Positions 10,672 to 19,565 of a stretch of 64,000 nucleotides of DNA are shown here, piece by piece. The position numbers and the translations under genes were made by a program. Below the pieces are notes generated by a model. That model saw only the letters and a program-made list of their open reading frames with translations. It did no database searches and had not been told where the DNA came from. Source of the stretch: Blastococcus atacamensis (GTDB lineage Bacteria; Actinomycetota; Actinomycetes; Mycobacteriales; Geodermatophilaceae); NCBI RefSeq assembly GCF_002938425.1, contig NZ_POQU01000003.1, forward strand, positions 1-64,000, in the 5' to 3' direction. How positions within the stretch are numbered: the stretch's first letter is position 1; the number at the start of each line of letters is the position of its first letter.

Positions 10672-11589
10672 GTGAGCAGCCCTGACCAGACGCCGCACCG
10701 CAGCGGCTTCGTCGCCCTGGTGGGCCGCCCCAACGCCGGCAAGACCACGCTGACCAACGCACTGGTCGGCGAGAAGGTCGGCATCGTCAGCAACCGGCCG
10801 CAGACCACGCGGCACGCCATCCGCGGCGTCGTCCACCGGCCGGGCGGGCAGATCGTCCTCGTCGACACCCCGGGTCTGCACAAGCCCAAGAGCCTGCTGG
10901 GCAAGCGACTCAACGACGTCGTCCGCGACACGCTGTCCGACGTCGACGTGATCGTCTTCTGCATCCCGGCCGACCAGCCCGTGGGCAACGGCGACCGGTT
11001 CATCGCCCGCCAGCTGCGCGAGGTCAAGGCGCCGGTGGTCGTCGTCGTCACCAAGACCGACGCCGCCGGCAAGAAGCAGATCACCGAGCAGCTCATCGCG
11101 GCCAGCCAGCTCGTCGAGGCCGCCGAGATCGTGCCGGTCAGCGCCGTGCAGGGCGACCAGGTCGAGCTGCTGGAGGACCTGCTGATCAAGCTGCTGCCCG
11201 AGGGGCCGCCGCTGTACCCCGACGAGCAGACCACCGACGAGGACGTCGAGCGGCAGCTGGCCGAGCTGGTCCGCGAGGCGGCGCTGGAGAAGGTCTTCCA
11301 GGAGGTGCCGCACTCGCTCGCGGTGACCATCGAGGAGCTGAACCGCCGCCCCGATCCGAAGCGTGCCGGACGCGAGCTGGTCGAGGTGCACGCGCTGCTG
11401 CACTGCGAGCGGCAGAGCCAGAAGCCGATGCTGCTGGGCAAGGGCGGGTCGATCATCAAGGCCATCGGCAGCGAGGCCCGGGTGGGCATGGAGACGCTGC
11501 TCGACGCCCGGGTGCACCTGGAGCTGCACGTCACCGTCCTCGGGGAGTGGCAGGACGACCCGAAGAAGCTCAACCGGCTGGGGTACTGA
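10672..11589 (+). CDS. era: GTPase Era
   Basis: A 305-residue essential-type GTPase that binds the 3' end of 16S rRNA during small-subunit assembly. Visible motifs are G1 GRPNAGKTT (about residue 18), G2 TTRHAIRG, G3 VDTPG and G4 TKTD, followed by a C-terminal KH domain with GKGGSIIKAIG near residue 255. The GTG at 10,672 has GGAG upstream and puts the G1 loop at the expected distance; the longer reading frame to 10,609 runs into the divergent promoter. The stop is directly followed by the recO ATG. Confidence 0.94.
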   Translation: MSSPDQTPHRSGFVALVGRPNAGKTTLTNALVGEKVGIVSNRPQTTRHAIRGVVHRPGGQIVLVDTPGLHKPKSLLGKRLNDVVRDTLSDVDVIVFCIPADQPVGNGDRFIARQLREVKAPVVVVVTKTDAAGKKQITEQLIAASQLVEAAEIVPVSAVQGDQVELLEDLLIKLLPEGPPLYPDEQTTDEDVERQLAELVREAALEKVFQEVPHSLAVTIEELNRRPDPKRAGRELVEVHALLHCERQSQKPMLLGKGGSIIKAIGSEARVGMETLLDARVHLELHVTVLGEWQDDPKKLNRLGY

Positions 11590-12417
11590 ATGTCCGCGCA
11601 CACCCCGAAGGCGCTCTACCGGGACGAGGGCATCGTGCTGCGCACCCAGAAGCTGGGTGAGGCCGACCGGATCGTCACCGTGCTGACCCGGCGCACCGGC
11701 AAGGTCCGCGCGGTGGCCAAGGGCGTGCGCCGCACCAAGAGCAAGTTCGGCGCCCGGCTCGAGCCGTTCACCCACGTCGACCTGCAGCTCTACACCGGCC
11801 GCAACCTCGACATCGTCAGCCAGGCGGAGTCCATCCGGTCCTACGGCCAGGAGATCGTCGCCGACTACCCGGCCTACACCGCCGGCACCGCGGTCCTGGA
11901 GACCGCCGACCGGCTCACCGCCGAGGAGAAGGAACCGTCGCTGCGCTTGTTCCTGCTCGTCGTCGGCGCGCTCCGGGCCCTGGGGGAGAAGACCCATCCC
12001 GCCGGGCTGGTCCTCGACGCGTTCCTGCTGCGCGCGATGTCGGTGGCGGGCTGGGAGCCCGCGCTCTCGGAGTGCGCCCGCTGCGGCGAGGCCGGCCCGC
12101 ACCGGCACTTCTCGGTGCCCGCCGGTGGCACGGTCTGCCCGGCGTGCCGGCCGACCGGATCGGCGATGCCCAGCCCGGTCACCCTCGAGCTGCTCGACTC
12201 GCTGCTCACCGGCGACTGGGTCCGGGCCGAGGCCAGCCAGGGCATCAACCGCCGGGAGGGGAGCGGTCTGGTCGCCGCCCTGCTGCAGTGGCACCTGGAG
12301 CGAGGACTGCGGTCGCTGCCGCTGGTCGACCGCTCCGACCCCGCCACCGATCCCCGTCGGCGGCCGGTCCCCGAGATGCCCGACCTGGCGATCGTCCCCG
12401 CGAGCGTGCGGCCGTGA
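11590..12417 (+). CDS. recO: DNA repair protein RecO
   Basis: A 275-residue RecO: N-terminal OB fold ([23 protein letters not shown]) that binds single-stranded DNA, then a helical domain with a zinc-finger-type cluster CARCG and CPACR (about residues 164-184). It works with RecR and RecF to load RecA at gaps. ATG begins in the base after the era stop; its own stop overlaps the uppS start (GTGA), so era, recO and uppS form one transcription unit. Confidence 0.93.
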   Translation: MSAHTPKALYRDEGIVLRTQKLGEADRIVTVLTRRTGKVRAVAKGVRRTKSKFGARLEPFTHVDLQLYTGRNLDIVSQAESIRSYGQEIVADYPAYTAGTAVLETADRLTAEEKEPSLRLFLLVVGALRALGEKTHPAGLVLDAFLLRAMSVAGWEPALSECARCGEAGPHRHFSVPAGGTVCPACRPTGSAMPSPVTLELLDSLLTGDWVRAEASQGINRREGSGLVAALLQWHLERGLRSLPLVDRSDPATDPRRRPVPEMPDLAIVPASVRP

Positions 12418-13178
12418 AGCGCGAGGTGAAGGCCCCCGACCCGCACCCGTCCGGCGCCCGCCCGCCGGAGCTGCCCAAGGACAAGGTGCCCCGGCACGTC
12501 GCCCTGGTCATGGACGGCAACGGCCGCTGGGCGAAGTCTCGCGGGCTGCCGCGCACCGCGGGGCACGAGGCGGGGGAGTCCTCGCTGTTCGACTGCGTCG
12601 AGGGCGCCATCGAGCTGGGCGTCAAGGCGATCAGCGCCTATGCGTTCTCCACGGAGAACTGGCGGCGCAGCCCCGAGGAGGTCCGCTTCCTCATGGGCTT
12701 CAACCGCGACGTCATCCGCCGCCGGCGCGACGAGATGCACGAGCTCGGGGTGCGCGTGCGCTGGGCGGGGCGGCGTCCACGGCTCTGGCGCAGCGTGATC
12801 AAAGAGCTCGAGGTCGCCGAGGAGCTCACGCAGGACAACGACGTCCTGACTCTCACCATGTGCGTGAACTACGGAGGCCGGGCGGAGATCGCCGACGCCG
12901 CCGCGGCCATCGGCCGCGAGGTGGCGGCCGGCCGGCTCAACCCCGACAAGATCGACGAGTCCACCGTGGCCCGGTTCCTCGACGAGCCGGACATGGAGGA
13001 CGTCGACCTCTTCGTCCGCAGCTCGGGGGAGAACCGCACCAGCAACTTCCTGCTGTGGCAGTCGGCCTACGCCGAGTTCGTCTTCCTCGACACGCTCTGG
13101 CCGGACTTCGACCGCCGGCACCTGTGGGCTGCCTGCGAGGAGTTCGCCGCGCGCCAGCGGCGCTTCGGGTCCGCGTGA
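12414..13178 (+). CDS. uppS: Isoprenyl (polyprenyl) diphosphate synthase, UppS family
   Basis: A 254-residue cis-prenyltransferase that builds the C50/C55 lipid carrier for cell-wall synthesis. The catalytic signature MDGNGRWA is near residue 33, the conserved [10 protein letters not shown] segment follows, and the [13 protein letters not shown] motif is near residue 205. The N-terminal extension rich in Pro and Lys is typical of actinobacterial long-chain enzymes. GTG overlaps the recO stop. A dispersed repeat lies right behind the stop. Confidence 0.93.
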   Translation: MKREVKAPDPHPSGARPPELPKDKVPRHVALVMDGNGRWAKSRGLPRTAGHEAGESSLFDCVEGAIELGVKAISAYAFSTENWRRSPEEVRFLMGFNRDVIRRRRDEMHELGVRVRWAGRRPRLWRSVIKELEVAEELTQDNDVLTLTMCVNYGGRAEIADAAAAIGREVAAGRLNPDKIDESTVARFLDEPDMEDVDLFVRSSGENRTSNFLLWQSAYAEFVFLDTLWPDFDRRHLWAACEEFAARQRRFGSA

Positions 13179-13189
13179 TGACAGCCGCG

Positions 13190-13223
13190 GGAGCATCGCA
13201 GCGAGGAACGAGCGAGGAGCGGA
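13190..13223. repeat. Dispersed intergenic repeat (GCATCGCAGCGAG type)
   Basis: GGAGCATCGCAGCGAGG followed by GAGCGAGGAGCGGAT lies between uppS and the next gene. Both blocks match the repeat at 8.2 kb in sequence and order, with a shorter spacer here. It is a second clear copy of the family. Confidence 0.6.
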
Positions 13224-13260
13224 TCGTGGCGCGGAATCACGCCCAGAGCGGGCCCGCCTG

Positions 13261-13557
13261 ATGTTCGCCGTGACGCGACTGCGCGTGGGCTCGGGCGACG
13301 AGCCCGTGCTGGCCGAGCAGGTGCGCGTGCTGCTCGACGCCCTGGCCGCGCGGCCGGGATTCGTCGACGGCGAGGTCGGCACGGCGCCCGACGAGCCCGG
13401 TCTGTGGGCCCTGGTCACCCGCTGGGACGGCGTCGGCTCCTACCGCCGGGCGCTCTCGGCGTACGAGGTGAAGCTCGCCGGGGGACCGGTGTGGGTGCAC
13501 GCTGTCGACGAACCCGGGGTGTATCTCACCGCGGCCGACCTGGGAACCCAGGCGTAA
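13261..13557 (+). CDS. Antibiotic biosynthesis monooxygenase-like (ABM fold) protein
   Basis: A 98-residue single-domain protein with the ABM ferredoxin-like pattern: MFAVTRLRV, then a helix ending in ARPGFVDGEV, then ALVTRWDGVGSYRRALSAYEVK. Members include small haem-degrading or quinone-modifying monooxygenases, but many are uncharacterised. No operon partner gives a substrate. ATG 13,261 is the natural start; it follows the repeat. Confidence 0.7.
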   Translation: MFAVTRLRVGSGDEPVLAEQVRVLLDALAARPGFVDGEVGTAPDEPGLWALVTRWDGVGSYRRALSAYEVKLAGGPVWVHAVDEPGVYLTAADLGTQA

Positions 13558-13616
13558 GCCGGGCCCGGGCGGGCACCCCAGGCGGGACGCAGCCGCTTCC
13601 CTGGGAGGACACCCGC

Positions 13617-14177
13617 ATGACCGGGCAGCCGCACGATCCGCCCCTTCCCGACGACCGCACCCGGGACATCACCCTCCCGCCGCTGCCCGACCGGCCGGCC
13701 CCGGCGCTGCCCAAGGAGTGGCAGGCGCTGTCGGCGGTGGACCAGCCGACGACGGCGGTTCCAGGCCCGGCTCCCGTTCCTCCGGCCACCGCCGGCCTGG
13801 CAGCGCCCGTCGCCGAGCCGGCCCCGACCACCGCCGCGCCCGTCGCCGAGCCGGCCCCGACCACCGCCGCGCCCGTCGCCGAGCCCTCCGCCGTCGATGC
13901 GGCGCGGCCGCAGGTGACGCAGGAGGAGGCGGTCGCCCGCATCGAGGCACGGATGCTGGCCTCGCAGCGCACCGACGAACTGGTCCAGCCCCCGGCCGCC
14001 CAGCGCCGGGAGCGCACCCTGTCGTTCAGCTCGCCCGAGATGCGCAACCGGCCGGTCGAGCAGGTGCAGGTGGGACGGACCTCGCGGCGGTGGCCCTGGG
14101 TGGTGCTCACCCTGCTGCCGATCCTCGTGATCGTGGGCGCGGCGATCGCCTGGATGCTCCTGCTCGGCGACGTCTGA
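13617..14177 (+). CDS. Tail-anchored membrane protein, proline/alanine-rich
   Basis: A 186-residue protein of unknown function. Residues 1-100 are low complexity (Pro, Ala, Thr) and contain an 11-residue repeat APVAEPAPTTA. A charged helix follows (EEAVARIEARMLASQRTDE), and one hydrophobic segment at the C-terminus (WVVLTLLPILVIVGAAIAWM) suggests a tail anchor with the bulk in the cytoplasm. ATG 13,617 is preceded by GGGAGGA, a good ribosome binding site. It precedes glyS on the same strand. Confidence 0.65.
   Translation: MTGQPHDPPLPDDRTRDITLPPLPDRPAPALPKEWQALSAVDQPTTAVPGPAPVPPATAGLAAPVAEPAPTTAAPVAEPAPTTAAPVAEPSAVDAARPQVTQEEAVARIEARMLASQRTDELVQPPAAQRRERTLSFSSPEMRNRPVEQVQVGRTSRRWPWVVLTLLPILVIVGAAIAWMLLLGDV
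13803..13885 (+). repeat. 33-bp in-frame coding repeat, two and a half copies
   Basis: The unit GCGCCCGTCGCCGAGCC... runs 13,803-13,835 and 13,836-13,868, with a partial third copy to 13,885. It encodes APVAEPAPTTA. The copies appear identical at DNA level, implying recent expansion or slippage. Confidence 0.75.
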
Positions 14178-14265
14178 GCCGGGCACCGGACCGAGGGCGG
14201 CCCTGCCGGGCGACTAACGTCAGGGAGTCACCCGCCGACCGCCAGCCGGATGGAGCTACTCCTTC

Positions 14266-15663
<1,398 letters not shown>

Positions 15664-15679
15664 CCGACCGGCACCCACC

Positions 15680-16162
15680 GACGCCCGGCTCGCCACCACG
15701 GGTGCCCTGCCCGACGGCGAGCCGGCACCCCGGGGCCTGCGGGCCGCCATCGCACGCGGCGTCGCGCTGGTGACCGGCGACCGCCGGCGGCTGGGGCTGA
15801 TGCTGGACAAGCCGATCTGGGACAACGCCGGGCAGGTCCGCTCGGTCGCCCTCGCCCGCGACGGCCTGCTGGTCCGGAAGCGGTCGCTGCGCGCGCGGGC
15901 CGGCGAGCACGCCTCGCGGGTCAACCTGGGCAGCTCTCGCTGGAGAAGAGCGCGGGGCTGCTGTCCGGCGGCAACCAGCAGAAGGTCGTGCTGATGAAGT
16001 GGCTGCAGACCCACCCCTCGGTGCTGCTGCTCGACGACCCCACCCGCGGGGTCGACATCGGCGCGGCACCACGGCCGGGTGTGCGCCGAGCTGTCGGGGG
16101 AGACGCTGCGCCAGCACGAGATCCTCGCCGCGATGAACACGGGCACCGTCCCGACCGCCTGA
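15680..16162 (+). pseudogene. Decayed sugar ABC transporter ATPase (RbsA/MglA type)
   Basis: Three reading frames together give the C-terminal half of a sugar-import ABC ATPase. Frame one has [16 protein letters not shown] up to about 15,930. Frame two has [16 protein letters not shown] and [15 protein letters not shown]. Frame three has [19 protein letters not shown] and a stop at 16,160-16,162. The N-terminal ATPase domain is missing, and the stretch between the Walker B region and the C-terminus is deleted. No permease or binding protein is nearby. This is a clear non-functional remnant. Confidence 0.85.
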
Positions 16163-16216
16163 TCCCTTCGACCGCCGAACGACCCACCCCGTACCGATCC
16201 AGTTCCAGGAGCGACC

Positions 16217-17668
16217 GTGTTCGAGACCAGCCTGCTCATCGGCAGTCAGCCGTCGTCCGCCGCCGGTGGGCGGACCTTCACCCGCGCCAACCCGGTCTCC
16301 GGCGATGTGGTGACGGTGTCGCCTGCCGCCGGCGTCGAGGACGCGGTCCGCGCCGTCGATGCCGCCGCCGCGGCGTTCGAGTCGTGGGCCGCCGCCACCC
16401 CCAGCACGCGGCGCATGCTGCTGCTGAAGGCCGCCGACCTGCTCGAGGCCGCCGGCGACCGCTTCGTCGAGCGGATGGCCGCCGAGTGCGGCGCCACCGC
16501 CGGCTGGGGCCACTTCAACGTGCACCTGGCCGCGGGCATCCTCCGCGAGGCAGCCGGCCTCACCACCTCCGTCGGCGGGCAGGTCATCCCCTCCGACGTC
16601 CCGGGCAGCCTGAGCATGGGCATCCGCCAGCCCGCCGGCGTCGTCATCGGCATGGCGCCGTGGAACGCGCCGGTCATCCTCTCGACCCGCGCCGTGGCCT
16701 TCCCGCTGGCAGCGGGCAACACCGTCGTCCTCAAGTGCTCCGAGCTGTCCCCGGCGACGCACATGCTGCTCGGCGAGATCCTGCTGGAGGCCGGCTTCCC
16801 CGCGGGCGTCGTCAACGTCATCACCGTCGCCCCCGAGGACGCCGCCGACGTCACCGAGGCGATGGTGGCCCACTCGGCGGTGCGCCGGCTCAACTTCACC
16901 GGCTCGACCCGGGTCGGCCGCATCATCGGCGAGGTCTGCGCACGGCATCTCGTGCCCGCGGTCCTCGAGCTCGGCGGGAAGAACCCGCTGCTCGTGCTGG
17001 ACGACGCCGACATCGACGCCGCCGTCCAGGGCGCGACCTTCGGCGGCTTCGTGAACCAGGGCCACGTCTGCATGTCGACCGACAAGATCATCGTCGACGA
17101 GTCGATCGCCGACGAGTTCGTGGCCAAGCTCGTGGCCCGGGTGGAGTCGCTGCCCATCGGTGACCCGCGAGAGGGCGACGTCGTCCTCGGCTCGGTCATC
17201 GGGCAGAGCACCGTGGACCACATCGGCCGGCTGGTCGACGACGCCGTCGCCAAGGGCGCGAAGGTGCTGACCTCGGGCGAGCCGAAGGGCACGATCATGC
17301 CCGGCGTCGTGCTGGACCACGTGACGTCGGAGATGGAGATCTTCTCCGAGGAGATCTTCGGCCCCGCCGTCACCATCACCCGGGTGAGCAGCCAGGAGGA
17401 GGCCATCGCCGCGGCCAACGACAGCGCGTACGGCTTGTCCGCCGCCGTCTTCACCCGGGACGCCGCTCGTGGGTTCCAGGTGGCCCGGCGGATCGAGTCC
17501 GGCATCTGCCACATCAACGCGCCCACCGTGCACGACGAGGCGCAGATGCCCTTCGGCGGTGTGAAGGACAGCGGGTACGGGCGGTTCGGCGGCCAGGCCG
17601 GCATCGACGCCTTCACCGAGCTGCGGTGGATCAGCATGCAGGTGGAGCCCCGCGTCTACCCCTTCTGA
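16217..17668 (+). CDS. NAD(P)-dependent aldehyde dehydrogenase
   Basis: A 483-residue aldehyde dehydrogenase. The catalytic region is complete: glutamate in [11 protein letters not shown] (about residue 255), and the nucleophile in [11 protein letters not shown] (about 285); the cofactor-fold segment FTGSTRVGR is also present. Sequence style is closest to salicylaldehyde/vanillin-type enzymes that oxidise aromatic aldehydes, but substrate is not determined. GTG 16,217 follows AGGAGCGACC. It stands alone, ending in a large inverted repeat. Confidence 0.85.
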   Translation: MFETSLLIGSQPSSAAGGRTFTRANPVSGDVVTVSPAAGVEDAVRAVDAAAAAFESWAAATPSTRRMLLLKAADLLEAAGDRFVERMAAECGATAGWGHFNVHLAAGILREAAGLTTSVGGQVIPSDVPGSLSMGIRQPAGVVIGMAPWNAPVILSTRAVAFPLAAGNTVVLKCSELSPATHMLLGEILLEAGFPAGVVNVITVAPEDAADVTEAMVAHSAVRRLNFTGSTRVGRIIGEVCARHLVPAVLELGGKNPLLVLDDADIDAAVQGATFGGFVNQGHVCMSTDKIIVDESIADEFVAKLVARVESLPIGDPREGDVVLGSVIGQSTVDHIGRLVDDAVAKGAKVLTSGEPKGTIMPGVVLDHVTSEMEIFSEEIFGPAVTITRVSSQEEAIAAANDSAYGLSAAVFTRDAARGFQVARRIESGICHINAPTVHDEAQMPFGGVKDSGYGRFGGQAGIDAFTELRWISMQVEPRVYPF

Positions 17669-17675
17669 GCAAACC

Positions 17676-17746
17676 CCGAGTGAGCACTTGCCGTCGTCCG
17701 ACCCGCCGGCATCCGGCGTGTCGCACGACGACGAGTGCTCACTCGG
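17676..17746. terminator. Long inverted repeat after the aldehyde dehydrogenase gene
   Basis: CCGAGTGAGCACT (17,676-17,688) and AGTGCTCACTCGG (17,734-17,746) are perfect 13-bp inverted arms around a 45-base loop that itself contains further short complementary pieces (CGTCGT/ACGACG; CGCCGG/CCGGCG). It may act as a terminator; the short T-run typical of intrinsic terminators is absent. A small non-autonomous inverted-repeat element is the alternative. Confidence 0.55.
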
Positions 17747-17790
17747 CCGGGCGGCGAGGGTGACCGGCGTCGCCACCTACTCTGGGTGCC

Positions 17791-18951
17791 GTGACCGCCA
17801 CCCTGGAGCCGACGACGACGGCGCTGCCGCCGCTGCGCCTCGGCGGCCTGAGGGTCGACCCCGCGGTGGTGCTCGCGCCGATGGCCGGCATCACCAACCC
17901 GGCGTTCCGCACGCTGTGCCGCGAGTTCGGGGCGGGCCTCTACGTCTGCGAGATGATCACCACGCGGGCGCTGGTGCAGCGCAGCACCAAGACGCTGCAG
18001 ATGGTGCGCGCGACACCCGACGAGAAGGACGCCTTCTCCGTCCAGCTCTACGGCGTGGACCCGGCGACCGTCGGCCGCGCCGTGGAGATGCTCGTGGACG
18101 AGGGCGTCGCGGGCACCCGTCCCGCGCACATCGACCTCAACTTCGGCTGCCCGGTGCCCAAGGTGACCCGCAAGGGCGGCGGCTCCGCGCTGCCGTGGCA
18201 CCGCGTCCTCCTGCGGAACATCGTCCGCGAGGCCGTGCGCGCAGCGAAGGACGTGCCGGTGACCATCAAGACCCGCATCGGCATCGACGCCGACCACGTC
18301 ACCTACCTCGACGCCGGCCGGATCGCCCAGGACGAGGGCGCCGCCGCGATCACCCTGCACGGCCGTACCGCCGACCAGCTCTACAGCGGCACCGCCGACT
18401 GGTCGCCGATCGCCCGGCTGGTCGAGGCCGTCGACATCCCGGTGCTGGGCAACGGTGACATCTGGGAGGCCGACGACGCGCTGCGCATGGTCGCCGAGAC
18501 CGGGTGCGCCGGCGTCGTCATCGGGCGGGGCTGCCTGGGCCGGCCGTGGTTGTTCGGCGATCTGGCCGCGGCCTTCGCGGGGGAGCCCCGGCGCGCGCTG
18601 CCGACCTTCCGCGAGGTCGCCGCGATCATGTACCGGCACGCCGAGCTGCTGAGCGAGGAGCAGGGCGAGCTGCACGGGTGCAGCGACTTCCGCAAGCACG
18701 TCGCCTGGTACCTCAAGGGCTTCAGCGTGGGCGGCGACGTCCGCCGGTCGCTGGCGATGGTGAGCGGCCTGGACGAGCTGGCCGGGCTGCTGGCAGGCAT
18801 CCCTGACCAGCCGTATCCGACCGCGGTCCTCGGTGCCCCGCGCGGCCGGACCAGCCCGCCGCGCCCGGTGTCGCTGCCCGAGGGCTGGCTGGCCGACCGC
18901 GACGACCCGCGGCCCCCCGTGGGCGCCGAACTGGAGACCAGCGGCGGATGA
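17791..18951 (+). CDS. dusB: tRNA-dihydrouridine synthase
   Basis: A 386-residue flavin enzyme that reduces uridines in tRNA D-loops. Dus signatures are present: VLAPMAGITNPAFR at the N-terminal side of the TIM barrel, DLNFGCPVPKV with the catalytic Cys, VTIKTRIG, and ITLHGRTADQLYSG. The C-terminal helical domain carries CSDFRKHVAWYLKG. GTG start at 17,791; the stop overlaps the next gene by ATGA. Confidence 0.92.
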   Translation: MTATLEPTTTALPPLRLGGLRVDPAVVLAPMAGITNPAFRTLCREFGAGLYVCEMITTRALVQRSTKTLQMVRATPDEKDAFSVQLYGVDPATVGRAVEMLVDEGVAGTRPAHIDLNFGCPVPKVTRKGGGSALPWHRVLLRNIVREAVRAAKDVPVTIKTRIGIDADHVTYLDAGRIAQDEGAAAITLHGRTADQLYSGTADWSPIARLVEAVDIPVLGNGDIWEADDALRMVAETGCAGVVIGRGCLGRPWLFGDLAAAFAGEPRRALPTFREVAAIMYRHAELLSEEQGELHGCSDFRKHVAWYLKGFSVGGDVRRSLAMVSGLDELAGLLAGIPDQPYPTAVLGAPRGRTSPPRPVSLPEGWLADRDDPRPPVGAELETSGG

Positions 18952-19394
18952 CGACCAACGGCCCCTTCCTCTACGACGACGGCCCCGCGCCGCTGCACAC
19001 CGGCACCCCCCGCAGCGCGAGGGGCTGGATCGTCGCCGGCATCCTGGGCATCACGCTGCTGGCCGGGGCGATGGTGGGCTTCCTGTACCTGCTGAAGGGG
19101 TCCCCGCAGGAGCAGGCGACCCAGGCCGCCGAGGTCTTCGTGGCCTCGATCTCCGACGGCGACACCGAGACCGCTCACCAGATGCTGTGCACGGAGGAGC
19201 GCGACCGGCTGCAGCCCGACGAGGTGGCGGGCGAGTATCTCGGCACCGGCGCCGGCGAGGTCGGCCCGGTGCGCGACGACGCCGTCGAGGGCGCCGCGGT
19301 GCAGGTCGTCGCCGTCCGCTGGGCCGACGGGACGACGACGGATCTGCGCGTCCTGAACGAGGACGGGCCCCGGATCTGCGGCATCGCCGGCTGA
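18948..19394 (+). CDS. Small membrane-anchored protein, DUF4878-like
   Basis: A 148-residue protein with one transmembrane segment (WIVAGILGITLLAGAMVGFLYLL, residues 24-46) and an extracytoplasmic domain of the lumazine-binding/NTF2 style (AAEVFVASISDGDTETAHQMLC; then alternating strands). Two cysteines may form a disulfide. It is translationally coupled to dusB, an arrangement seen in other actinobacteria, without known function. Bases 19,395-19,565 hold no gene. Confidence 0.7.
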   Translation: MTTNGPFLYDDGPAPLHTGTPRSARGWIVAGILGITLLAGAMVGFLYLLKGSPQEQATQAAEVFVASISDGDTETAHQMLCTEERDRLQPDEVAGEYLGTGAGEVGPVRDDAVEGAAVQVVAVRWADGTTTDLRVLNEDGPRICGIAG

Positions 19395-19565
19395 CTCTTC
19401 GGGGGTGGATGGCCCGGCTCACACGGACCACGGCTCGCGTCGAGCGCGCGGATCCGACACCATCGACGGACGCCGGTGGGGTGGACGTTTAGGACGTCTG
19501 CTCCGCGCGGCATCTCCTCCGCGAGGAACGCGCCCGCGGGGGCCGACGAGCGTGGAGGTACGGGG

